Assembly (NCBI GenBank): GCA_021323755.1
Contig: JAJPKJ010000036.1
Coordinates: 62,001-126,000, forward strand
DNA: 64,000 nt
Origin: Chitinophagales bacterium
GTDB taxonomy: Bacteria; Bacteroidota; Bacteroidia; Chitinophagales; Chitinophagaceae
Direction of reading: 5' to 3'
In this document: piece by piece, positions 43,685-51,655 of the stretch
Layout of the letters: every line of letters starts with the position of its first letter
Numbering within the stretch: the first letter of the stretch is position 1
Program-made: the position numbers and the translations under genes
Notes under the pieces: model-generated
Told to the model about the DNA's origin: nothing
Databases searched by the model: none
The model's input: only the letters and a program-made list of their open reading frames with translations

Positions 43685-44719
43685 ATGAATAATGAAGAAG
43701 CATTAAAAGACAGAACGATAAAATTGTTTGGCATTCCGTTATTCGGTATTGTTATTCCCAATATTACCGGCCTTATCCATAATTATCACTATTCATTTCT
43801 TGAACTACTTGCATGTTATGCATACTTTGTTTTTCTGTCATTTGTAATATGGCAAGGAAATGTATTGCTGATGCAATACATCCGTGAAAAACTAAAATGG
43901 AGATATAATAAATATTATAAATTCATTAGTGTTCTTTTCTTATCGATTATCATTTATTCCGGAGCATCATCCGTTTTGTTGCTCAATATCTGGAAATTGT
44001 TCTCGAAAGAAATCTATACTAATTTCGCACCTGTCTTAAATTCCACACTCATCATTATTATTTCCGCGCTTTTTATAACCAGCATTTATGAAAATATATT
44101 TCTTAATCAGCAGCGCATTTACAATCTTTCCACTGTTGAACAATTGAATATTGCCAAAGCGCAGGCGGAACTGGAAGCATTGAAAAATCAGATCGACCCG
44201 CATTTTATCTTCAATTCTTTAAACACGCTGTCCTACCTGATTACAAAGGATCCGCCAAGTGCAAGATTATTTAATGATACGCTCGCAAAAGTGTATCGAT
44301 ATATCTTAACAAATAAAGAAAAAGATCTTGTGTTGCTAAAAGAAGAAATAGAATTCATCTCTAATTATTTCTACCTCATCAAAATCCGTTTTAGCGATGC
44401 AGTGAATATGATGATTGAGATCACCGATCTTTCTGCTGAGGATTTTTTAATTCCCCCTATTTCCATGCAGGCATTGGTTGAAAATGCTATAAAACATAAT
44501 GAATTCAATGATAGAATACCACTAGGAATTAATATATCCGTTTCTTCAAATTATGTTATCGTAAAGAATCAGATCAATCCTAAAAGCTATGCTGTGCCTA
44601 CATCTGGCATTGGCTTGAACAATCTTGACAATCGTTATAAGCTTATAACAAAAAGAAATATCATCATTGAAAACAACTTTAAAATGTTCAGTGTGAAATT
44701 ACCCATCTTAAAATTTTAG
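43685..44719 (+). CDS. LytS-type sensor histidine kinase
   Basis: A 344-residue membrane histidine kinase. About four N-terminal helices are followed by a coiled stretch and the kinase core: phosphoacceptor ALKNQIDPHFIFNSLNTL with His173, N-box MQALVENAIKHNEF and G-box TSGIGLNNLDNRYKLI. All catalytic elements are present. It senses an unknown signal and should phosphorylate the LytTR regulator encoded 3 bases downstream. The length and layout are typical of the His_kinase family that pairs with LytTR proteins in Bacteroidota. Confidence 0.93.
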   Translation: MNNEEALKDRTIKLFGIPLFGIVIPNITGLIHNYHYSFLELLACYAYFVFLSFVIWQGNVLLMQYIREKLKWRYNKYYKFISVLFLSIIIYSGASSVLLLNIWKLFSKEIYTNFAPVLNSTLIIIISALFITSIYENIFLNQQRIYNLSTVEQLNIAKAQAELEALKNQIDPHFIFNSLNTLSYLITKDPPSARLFNDTLAKVYRYILTNKEKDLVLLKEEIEFISNYFYLIKIRFSDAVNMMIEITDLSAEDFLIPPISMQALVENAIKHNEFNDRIPLGINISVSSNYVIVKNQINPKSYAVPTSGIGLNNLDNRYKLITKRNIIIENNFKMFSVKLPILKF

Positions 44720-44722
44720 ATC

Positions 44723-45478
44723 ATGAAAGTATTAATCATTGAAGATGAAAAGCCCGCTTATGAAAATCTGGTAGAAGAATTAATGCAAACAGAAGAGAAT
44801 ATTCAGTCCATTTCTTCCTGTAGCAGCGTTGATGAAAGTATCAAATGGTTAAGTGAAAATCAGCAACCGGATCTCATTCTAATGGACATTCAATTGTCCG
44901 ATGGTTTATCATTCAATATTTTCAAGTCCTGCAATATTAGTTGTCCTGTGATTTTTACAACAGCATTCGATAAATACCTAACTCAGGCTTTTGATTATAA
45001 TAGCATAGATTACTTACTAAAACCCATCGGGCAACACAAATTAAGAACGGCGATACGTAAATATAAAAATCTGCAAAATCATTTTGTCAATAATCATACG
45101 GCATTATTTGATTATTTGAATAATCACGATAAGAAAAAATCACGCATCATTGTAAAAAAAGGTCTAGAGTTTCAAACGGTGAAGCTTGAAGATGTTGTTT
45201 ATTTTTTTACCGAACATAAACTTGTTTTTTTAGTTGATAAAGACAATAGAAAATATCTTGCCGACAAAAATAATTTGAGTGATCTGGAAGAAGAGCTTGA
45301 TAAAAATGTATTTTATCGCGCTAACAGAAAATACATTATCAATGCAAATTTCATTAAACGTTTCAAGCCGCTTGAACGCAGTAAAATAAGTGTGGAACTC
45401 TTATTACAACTGAATGAAGAAATTATTGTAAGCCAGGAAAATGCTGCATCCTTTAAGAAATGGATCAGTGAATTATAA
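44723..45478 (+). CDS. LytTR-family response regulator
   Basis: A 251-residue response regulator. The receiver domain (residues 1-120) has the acidic pocket (IEDEKPAY), phosphoacceptor Asp55 in DLILMDIQLSD, and the Lys in YLLKPIG (about 105). A LytTR DNA-binding domain follows (about 145-250), with FQTVKLEDVVYFFTEHK and FYRANRKYIINANFIKR. It starts 3 bases after its kinase. LytTR regulators bind direct or inverted repeats near their targets; none was clearly identified here. Confidence 0.95.
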   Translation: MKVLIIEDEKPAYENLVEELMQTEENIQSISSCSSVDESIKWLSENQQPDLILMDIQLSDGLSFNIFKSCNISCPVIFTTAFDKYLTQAFDYNSIDYLLKPIGQHKLRTAIRKYKNLQNHFVNNHTALFDYLNNHDKKKSRIIVKKGLEFQTVKLEDVVYFFTEHKLVFLVDKDNRKYLADKNNLSDLEEELDKNVFYRANRKYIINANFIKRFKPLERSKISVELLLQLNEEIIVSQENAASFKKWISEL

Positions 45479-45671
45479 TTTTGACGCAAAAAATAGAATT
45501 AAAAATTCCGTTATTGTAGTTTAACAATAACTTAACCGGGATCAGGAAATATCCACAACCACCTTCGCGCCCCTTTTTTCTTGCTTAAGATTATTTTTGT
45601 AGTCCTTCAGAATTTACAATCAAAACTCAATTTTCATCTTCGAAAAAAGCGAACCGCACGAATATATTCAC

Positions 45672-45702
45672 TTGACTTCGGCATTTCATTGATCTACATT
45701 TA
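45672..45702 (+). promoter_or_regulatory. Candidate promoter for PepSY-like protein
   Basis: TTG at 45672-45674 followed after 20 bases by TACATTTA at 45695-45702, one base from the Bacteroidota -7 consensus. Transcription would start near 45709, about 33 bases before the ATG of the exported protein. Confidence 0.5.
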
Positions 45703-45741
45703 TTGCGTAAATAATTTTCTTACACAATAAATAGCACAGCC

Positions 45742-46188
45742 ATGAAGAAGTACTTAGCCATATTTATCTGCATCATCTTATGCAGCTTCACCATCGCCGG
45801 TTACAGCAAAACAGTAAATGAAAAAGTGTTGAAATCATTTAAAGAAACTTTTCCTACTGCAGAAAACGTCAGCTGGCAAACCCAGGCAGAAAAATATATT
45901 GCACAGTTTCAGCAAAACGGAATTCGCACCATAGTAAATTATGATGAAGATGGAAATTTTTTAGGCGCCACAAGATATTATGGTGAAGAAAATTTACCGG
46001 TTAATGTGATCTGCAAACTAAAAAAGAAATATCCCGCAAAGAAGATTTATGGAGTTACAGAAATTTCAACCACCGAAACGATCAACTATTATATAAAACT
46101 TGAAGATGAAACAAGCTGGACAACCATTAAATCCGACGCAGAAGGAAACACAGAGCTTGTTGAAAAACTAAAAAAACAAGCTCAATAA
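45742..46188 (+). CDS. Exported PepSY-like protein
   Basis: A 148-residue protein with a Sec signal (MKKYLAIFICIILCSFTIAG) and two PepSY-like repeats (VNEKVLKSFKETFPTAENVSWQ and VICKLKKKYPAKKIYGVTEI), each a helix followed by a beta-strand pair. Proteins of this build (DUF2874-like) are common in Bacteroidota periplasm, often beside two-component systems, and may inhibit or fold another protein. Here it follows a LytS/LytTR pair by 263 bases with its own promoter. Confidence 0.75.
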   Translation: MKKYLAIFICIILCSFTIAGYSKTVNEKVLKSFKETFPTAENVSWQTQAEKYIAQFQQNGIRTIVNYDEDGNFLGATRYYGEENLPVNVICKLKKKYPAKKIYGVTEISTTETINYYIKLEDETSWTTIKSDAEGNTELVEKLKKQAQ

Positions 46189-46214
46189 ATTTTTAAAATT
46201 GATTTATAAAGATA

Positions 46215-46238
46215 AAACCGCAATGTTGATTGCGGTTT
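46215..46238. terminator. Terminator between PepSY-like gene and tRNA
   Basis: Perfect 9-bp stem AAACCGCAA (46215-46223) / TTGCGGTTT (46230-46238) with a 6-base loop, T-rich on the right and A-rich on the left. It can end both the plus-strand PepSY-like transcript and the minus-strand tRNA transcript. Confidence 0.7.
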
Positions 46239-46268
46239 CTTGTTTATCGGTGTTTGAAATATGGTTGT

Positions 46269-46338
46269 AGCCTCGCCTGGAATCGAACCAGGATCTGGAG
46301 CTTCGGAAACTCTTATACTATCCATTGTACTACGAGGC
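46269..46338 (-). tRNA. tRNA-Arg (CCG)
   Basis: Minus-strand cloverleaf: acceptor GCCTCGT / GCGAGGC (G-U at the seventh pair), D-arm TAC...GTA, anticodon arm with loop TTCCGAA giving anticodon CCG, a 4-base variable loop and T-arm CCTGG TTCGATT CCAGG. The outermost anticodon-stem pair is A-C. CCA is not encoded, normal for this phylum. The discriminator base reads U. Confidence 0.9.
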
Positions 46339-46428
46339 CTGGTCAAATTGAAAAATTGAAGCTGTTGAAAACCCAATATTCTCCAAGTCAAATCAAAAAT
46401 AAATTTATTTAAACCGTTCCGTAAATAA

Positions 46429-47022
46429 TTATTTTATCAAACCGTTGGCATTGGTTGCAAAAATCTTAACTGCGATTGCAAGCAAAACTACACCAAAAAA
46501 TTTTCGTACAACCATCAATCCGCTCGGACCTAAGGCTTTTTCAATCCAGCTCAATGACTTCAACACGAGATAAATCACTATACAGTTGATCAAAATGCTT
46601 ATCAGAATATTGATATCTGCGTAATTCGCTTTCAGGCTCATTATGGTTGTTAATGTTCCGGAACCCGCAATTATCGGAAAGGCAATTGGAACGACACTAC
46701 TGCCTTGTGTGTTCTTATCGGTTTTAAAAAATTCAATTCCCAAAACCATTTCTAATCCCAAAATAAAGATGACGATGCTTCCTGCCACTGCGAAGGATTT
46801 TACGTCTAAAGAAAGAATATTCAAAAATTGTTGCCCAAAAAATAAAAAAATGATCATCAATGCGCCAGAAACAAATGTTGCTTGCGTGGAACGGATGTTT
46901 CCGCCAATTTTTTCTTTTAGCGAAACCAAAACAGGAACTGACCCAAGCATATCAATCACGGCAAACAAGGTGAATGTAATGGTAAGAATTTGCTTGAATG
47001 ATATTTCGCTGAAATTAAGCAT
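46429..47022 (-). CDS. MarC-family inner-membrane protein
   Basis: A 197-residue membrane protein with six helices and the MarC pattern (FAVIDMLGSVPVLVSLK near residue 18, VPIAFPIIAGSGTLTT near 115). MarC/UPF0056 proteins are inner-membrane proteins of unknown function, once wrongly linked to multidrug resistance. ATG at 47022 is chosen over an upstream ATG at 47079 because the family N-terminus begins there. Confidence 0.85.
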   Translation of the reverse strand: MLNFSEISFKQILTITFTLFAVIDMLGSVPVLVSLKEKIGGNIRSTQATFVSGALMIIFLFFGQQFLNILSLDVKSFAVAGSIVIFILGLEMVLGIEFFKTDKNTQGSSVVPIAFPIIAGSGTLTTIMSLKANYADINILISILINCIVIYLVLKSLSWIEKALGPSGLMVVRKFFGVVLLAIAVKIFATNANGLIK

Positions 47023-47112
47023 GTAAAGAATTTTGGCAAAGATAGGTTTCTGATCAAAACGATGATATGGCAGATTCACTGAACAGCAACCTCAAATCCG
47101 GAGAAGAAAATC

Positions 47113-47331
47113 TCATTCAAAAATGAATTTTTCTTTGAATGTTGTGTATTCATTTTTTAGTTCCTGCAAACAATTTATGCATAAGCAATCTGAGAATCTG
47201 TTTTCAACATATACCCGTTCTTCCAAAGTTAATCTGACCGCATAGCACTGACACTGCATAATGGTCCCGGCCTTACATTCAAATATACTATTGCAACGCT
47301 CGCATTTTTTGGACTCATGAAAACACATCAC
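47113..47331 (-). CDS. Cysteine-rich CWC-family protein
   Basis: A 72-residue cytosolic protein with eight Cys, arranged as CFHESKKCERCNSIFECK, MQCQCYAV and CLCINCLQEL. It matches the small CWC (cysteine-rich, C-x-C) family, probably binding zinc or an iron-sulfur centre. It starts 50 bases after the BtuG-like gene stop on the same strand, so it may be the last gene of the riboswitch-controlled B12 operon. No role in B12 uptake is known to me. Confidence 0.75.
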   Translation of the reverse strand: MMCFHESKKCERCNSIFECKAGTIMQCQCYAVRLTLEERVYVENRFSDCLCINCLQELKNEYTTFKEKFIFE

Positions 47332-47381
47332 TACTTGGTGTTAAGAAGTTAATAATATCTATTGCTTAATTCCTGGTCTCG

Positions 47382-48449
47382 TTAATGTTGAATCAATACT
47401 GTTTTCACCGGACTTGCAGTTGGAGAGGTTGAAAAAGAAAATTTCTTATTGCCATTTTTATCAAAACAAAAGATTTCTCCTGATGAAACATAGTCTTTTG
47501 AATCACCTACGTATACATCACCGGTACTTGGATCAATATCCAGGGCATAAGGGGTTGTAATTAGGGTTCCATCGCTGATAAAGTTCGATTTAATAGCACT
47601 AAAATCCGTTGTACTCAGTACTCTTACATAAGCAATACCGAGATAACCGCCAGTGACAAACAGATTGTTATTATAATATCGAACTGTACCGACTGCCGTA
47701 TCGGCTGATTTCGTAACGGTATTATTATTTGTATTCACTTTTACTAATGATGGTGCAACAGTGCTATAATCGCCAGTGCAGGCAACATATATGTTACCAG
47801 CATTGTCGGCAGCGATACAACCCGGATTTATACCCACAGTTATTTTTCTTGTTTCTGTGAGTGTAGTAAGATCAATAACAGAAACGGTGGAATCAAATTG
47901 CGCACTAAAACCTCCGGTATTACTTACATATAAATTGCTGCCTGAAATGATCATCTGGGCAGGGTTTTCTCCAACCGTTATTGATTTTTCGATTGCAAGA
48001 GTTGTGGTGTCGATAACAGAAACAGTTCCATCCGTTGAAGAAACGAATACCTTACCTCCATAGGAGGCAATATTTTCTGGACCTTTATTGGTACCGCCTG
48101 CGGTGAAGCTGATTGTATCAATGTATTTTGCAGTCACCGCATCAGCCACCGCGACGTTTCCGGAAACATTCATCACAATATAAATTTTACTCCCATAGAT
48201 AATGAAATCACTTCCTGTATCACCAAGTCCAAAACCATTTACCGTTTTAAAGAAGTCAGTCGTTGCAGATGCTTTAGTAAAATCATAATAAGTAAGCGTT
48301 GTATTGTTACTACCATAATTACCTTGGTTTAAAGAATAAACGCCTGTAGTGGTTTTCGGTGGCGTTGTGTTTGGCACATTATCTTTTTTACAAGAAATAA
48401 TACCGAATGAGATCATCACTAAACTAAAGAAAAATTTTCCTGATTTCAT
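47382..48449 (-). CDS. BtuG-like surface beta-propeller lipoprotein
   Basis: A 355-residue lipoprotein (signal ending FGIISCKKD) made of YncE/YVTN-type repeats (KVFVSSTDGTVSVIDTTTLAI, NLYVSNTGG then FSAQFDSTVSVIDLTTL). It matches BtuG, the surface vitamin B12 binding propeller of Bacteroides that hands cobalamin to BtuB. It starts 10 bases after the BtuB-like gene stop and lies behind the same cobalamin riboswitch. The seven-bladed fold is inferred from repeat number. Confidence 0.85.
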   Translation of the reverse strand: MKSGKFFFSLVMISFGIISCKKDNVPNTTPPKTTTGVYSLNQGNYGSNNTTLTYYDFTKASATTDFFKTVNGFGLGDTGSDFIIYGSKIYIVMNVSGNVAVADAVTAKYIDTISFTAGGTNKGPENIASYGGKVFVSSTDGTVSVIDTTTLAIEKSITVGENPAQMIISGSNLYVSNTGGFSAQFDSTVSVIDLTTLTETRKITVGINPGCIAADNAGNIYVACTGDYSTVAPSLVKVNTNNNTVTKSADTAVGTVRYYNNNLFVTGGYLGIAYVRVLSTTDFSAIKSNFISDGTLITTPYALDIDPSTGDVYVGDSKDYVSSGEIFCFDKNGNKKFSFSTSPTASPVKTVLIQH

Positions 48450-48459
48450 TTGTTGAGAT

Positions 48460-50499
48460 TTATAAATTATTAATTATGATGTTGATCTTATAAGATCTGC
48501 CGGGCATTGGATAATAATTGATAACGGCATACCTTTCGTTAAAAAGATTATCTGCTTCCAGTTTTATAGTTGTTTGAAAATGCTGCATTTTGAGGTTGTG
48601 TGCAACAAATACATCGTGTGTACCCCATCCCGCTAATTGATTGGCGGGATTGTTTTCTCCGAGCGTATATCTCTCCCCTGAAAATAAAAAACTGTAACCT
48701 GTACTCCAGTTCTTATAAAAAAAAGTGGCGATAGCAGATCCTGAATTATCCGGCGTGTATGGAATTTCATTCTTGTATTCACTACTCGATGGATCAGTTA
48801 CATCCAGCGCATGTTGCACAGTGTAGGCAATACGCGCAGACCATTTTATCAATGAAGAAAGTTTTCCGTTTGCTTCTCCGGAAATATCTATTCCCTGGAT
48901 ACGAACTTTACCGAGATTTTCCATCGTCCAAATAAAGAGGTTTTGAGCAGGAACGGCAATGATCTTATCTTTCACGGCGCTGTAATATCCATCGACACTT
49001 ATGCTGAACTGTTGTACGCTTCCCGTAAATCTTTTCGAATAAATAATCCCCGCATCATATTCCTGCGAATATTCCGGTGATAATTTTGGAGCAACGCTTT
49101 GCGTGTATGTGTAATATAGATCGTTGAAAGTAGGCAATCGAAATATCTTTTTATAAAAGATCCGGAACAACAAGGGACTTTCAGTGCCCGGTTTATAACT
49201 GGCCGAAATGGTTGGCGTTATTTCATTTCTGTTTGCTGATCCGGTTTGCGTGCTCGATTTATCATTAACGGTCGTGTTTAGTAATGTTGCATTCACTTGC
49301 CACTTCGATTTTGTGAATTGAGCCGCGATGCTATTCCACCATACGTCACGAGTAGGCGTAGCAAAAGGAGTAATATTTGCTGAAAGATGCGTCGATGCAA
49401 AATCCGAAGCTGCAGAAAATAAAAAATATTTCCCGACATGCTGACTTAAGGCAACGCTGGCATAAACTTCCTGCTGAGTATATCGATCATCCAATCCGCC
49501 GGCATTATTCAAAAAATCAGGATCGCGATAACGAGTGAACAGGGAGCTGAGTTTTACTGAAATCAACAGCAATGTATATTCGCTTATTTTTTTCTTATAA
49601 CGGCTTTGAACAAAGAAATCTTTATCCCACAAACGCTGATTGGAAATGTTGTTAAAGAAGACTATACTGCCCGGCAATCCTCTGTTAGCAGTATAACCCC
49701 ACAATTTTGTTTGCCATTGAGAGCTATCGGAAAACTGTTTCGTGATATTCATTTCTCCCTGGAAAGAACTAATATCTGAATTATGACGATCGGCCTTTTG
49801 AGAAAGAATTCCATTATTGATATAGTAAGGATAATCACCTTTATCCCAGATCGCTTCTGCATTTGCACTGATCACCATATTCTTTCCGGTCGGGAAATAA
49901 ACTCCGGCAAATGGTTGCCACAAACCGAAAGAGCCTTGCTTAAAACCAGCCTGCCATTTTGTTTGTTGAAAATTTATCGGATCAAAAACATTGGTGGTAA
50001 TTGCCAAAACCGCAGCAGATGAATAAGCTCGGGCCGGCAAAAGTATTTGTTGCGGATTAGCCTGCGATAATTCAAGTGATTGGACAAAAGTGGATGAATA
50101 TTTACTCAAATCTATTTGCCCGGTTTGCGCATCTGCAACGGGCACACCATCATACATTACTCCGGTATTCAATGCGCCCAGACTTCTAACAGAAATTGTT
50201 TTCAATCCCCCAACTCCTCCATAATCTTTTATCAATACCCCCGAAAAATATTTTGCAGCATCAGCAATTGATTCTGCACTGATCTGTTGCAATGTTTCAT
50301 GATTTAATAATTGCGCGGGGATATTTGCAATAAATGCATTCGGTTTTTTTTCTGCAGAGATAACCACCCTTTGCAAAAGCTTGCTGCTGTCATGTTGAGC
50401 ATAAGAACCCCTCAGAAAAAATATCATCGTTAGGGTGAAAACAAAAACACGCTGTCCAAAATTTTTGACCCGTTGATATATGTGTCGCCTGCAAATCAT
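48460..50499 (-). CDS. btuB: BtuB-like cobalamin TonB-dependent receptor
   Basis: A 679-residue TonB-dependent outer-membrane receptor. Signal peptide FVFTLTMIFFLRGSYAQ, TonB-box-like region RVVISAEKK, a plug (ESIADAAKYFSGVLIKDYGGVGGLKTI, GVMYDGVPVADAQTG) and a barrel ending YKINIIINNL. The gene is directly downstream of a cobalamin riboswitch and upstream of a BtuG-like propeller, so vitamin B12 import is strongly supported by context. The frame is open to 50577 (GTG) with an ATG at 50559; I take ATG at 50499 because the best signal peptide starts there. Confidence 0.88.
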   Translation of the reverse strand: MICRRHIYQRVKNFGQRVFVFTLTMIFFLRGSYAQHDSSKLLQRVVISAEKKPNAFIANIPAQLLNHETLQQISAESIADAAKYFSGVLIKDYGGVGGLKTISVRSLGALNTGVMYDGVPVADAQTGQIDLSKYSSTFVQSLELSQANPQQILLPARAYSSAAVLAITTNVFDPINFQQTKWQAGFKQGSFGLWQPFAGVYFPTGKNMVISANAEAIWDKGDYPYYINNGILSQKADRHNSDISSFQGEMNITKQFSDSSQWQTKLWGYTANRGLPGSIVFFNNISNQRLWDKDFFVQSRYKKKISEYTLLLISVKLSSLFTRYRDPDFLNNAGGLDDRYTQQEVYASVALSQHVGKYFLFSAASDFASTHLSANITPFATPTRDVWWNSIAAQFTKSKWQVNATLLNTTVNDKSSTQTGSANRNEITPTISASYKPGTESPLLFRIFYKKIFRLPTFNDLYYTYTQSVAPKLSPEYSQEYDAGIIYSKRFTGSVQQFSISVDGYYSAVKDKIIAVPAQNLFIWTMENLGKVRIQGIDISGEANGKLSSLIKWSARIAYTVQHALDVTDPSSSEYKNEIPYTPDNSGSAIATFFYKNWSTGYSFLFSGERYTLGENNPANQLAGWGTHDVFVAHNLKMQHFQTTIKLEADNLFNERYAVINYYPMPGRSYKINIIINNL

Positions 50500-50604
50500 T
50501 TTGCTTTTTAAATTAAAAGCGTACAGGCAATAGTGAAAGAAATACAATATTGAAATCATATTCTCTCCGCTTTTCACCCGAAAGCTTTGAAATAAATTAG
50601 AATT

Positions 50605-50880
50605 GATTATGGCAGGTCTTCTGGCTTGCTCTGCTGTTCAACACCTTCCCATCGTTGATAATAATTCGACAGTGGTATGCAGATTGAACAGCTTTAGCTT
50701 ATGGTTTGCATTATTGGTCTTCAGTTCTGGTATCCAAATTTGAGTACAAATTCGGCATTCAGGAACCCCAGTAACGAATAAAACGCCACAAACTAAAAGA
50801 GCTTACAGCTACGGGGATAGCGCCGGAATTACACCGGCTTCCCTTTTCATCATTTCGTTTTAGCGAAATGAACCGTAATC
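50605..50880 (-). ncRNA. Cobalamin riboswitch (class I type)
   Basis: On the minus strand a long leader carries the conserved AAAAGGGAAGCCGGTG..., ...AATTCCGGCGCTATCCCC and GTAGCTGTAAGC (B12-box-like) elements, and ends with GCCAGAAGACCTGCC. The outer P1 stem pairs GATTA (plus 50876-50880) with TAATC (plus 50605-50609). A 7-bp CATTTCG / CGAAATG hairpin (50851-50870) sits just inside. It should bind adenosyl- or related cobalamin and shut off the BtuB/BtuG operon. Confidence 0.92.
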
Positions 50881-50950
50881 GGATACAAATATCTTATTAA
50901 AGAATTAGAAACAAAAAATAGATGTGCACACTCTTGTTGAAAAAATAAAA

Positions 50951-50979
50951 AAGCTGCTACACTGATAGCGTAGCAGCTT
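50951..50979 (-). terminator. Terminator after outer-membrane barrel gene
   Basis: Perfect 10-bp stem AAGCTGCTAC (50951-50960) / GTAGCAGCTT (50970-50979), 9-base loop. On the minus strand it is followed by a T-run (plus A-run 50941-50950). It separates the barrel gene from the riboswitch leader. Confidence 0.8.
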
Positions 50980-51000
50980 CGCAAAAATTATTTTTGATAA

Positions 51001-51558
51001 TTAGAATTTGAAAGAGACCCCTAAGGCAAGAATATAAAAACTTCCAATACCCAATTCGGCAAAAGCCCCTATACCGGGATTAAAATAATATCTAACGCCG
51101 CCGTGTATCCCAAATCCAAGTCCGCTTCCTTTGGAACCGCTGAAAGTTGCGCCATTAGTAGAGCTGCTGCTATAACTTGTAATTACATACCCCAGGTCAG
51201 CGCCTGCATAAGGATCAATCTGATCAGTGGTTAAAAAATGATAAGAACCCCGAGCGCCAATTAAAATACCGGTGGCTTTATCTTTAAAGCTAACTGTGTT
51301 TCCGCCAGAAGTATACGTACCTGAATACGATGAACCGGAATAACCCAGTATCCCTCCTACGCTAATGTTATCTGTAACTCCGTGTTCATAACTGCCTACT
51401 AAACTTACGCCATTCGAATAACCTGACCCCCAGTAAGTGGCACCTAATCCGATACCTGCATTAATAACATTGCTTCCTTCCTGATATGCTTTTTGCGCAA
51501 ATGTCAAAGATGATAATCCTATCAAGGCAACAAAAACTAATAATAACTTCTTCTTCAT
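51001..51558 (-). CDS. Small outer-membrane beta-barrel protein
   Basis: A 185-residue protein with a signal peptide (LLLVFVALIGLSSLTFAQ) and a pattern of alternating beta-strands (VINAGIGLGATYWGSG, GSYEHGVTDNISVGG, FGIHGGVRYYF) ending LALGVSFKF with a terminal Phe, typical of OmpW/OmpA-like 8-strand barrels of about 180 residues. Function unknown. The frame is open to 51630 but the signal peptide starts at 51558. Confidence 0.75.
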   Translation of the reverse strand: MKKKLLLVFVALIGLSSLTFAQKAYQEGSNVINAGIGLGATYWGSGYSNGVSLVGSYEHGVTDNISVGGILGYSGSSYSGTYTSGGNTVSFKDKATGILIGARGSYHFLTTDQIDPYAGADLGYVITSYSSSSTNGATFSGSKGSGLGFGIHGGVRYYFNPGIGAFAELGIGSFYILALGVSFKF

Positions 51559-51655
51559 AATTGATATTTTAAGGTAAATGTGTGGAGCAAAAATAGGCAA
51601 AAATAGCACCGAAGTTTTACTATTTAACAAAAAAAAATAAACGGAAGAAAAAGTT

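Noticed and set aside
45510-45531. Hairpin GTTATTG...CAATAAC after the LytTR gene
   Set aside because: AT-rich 7-bp stem with an 8-base loop and no T-run; too weak to call a terminator.
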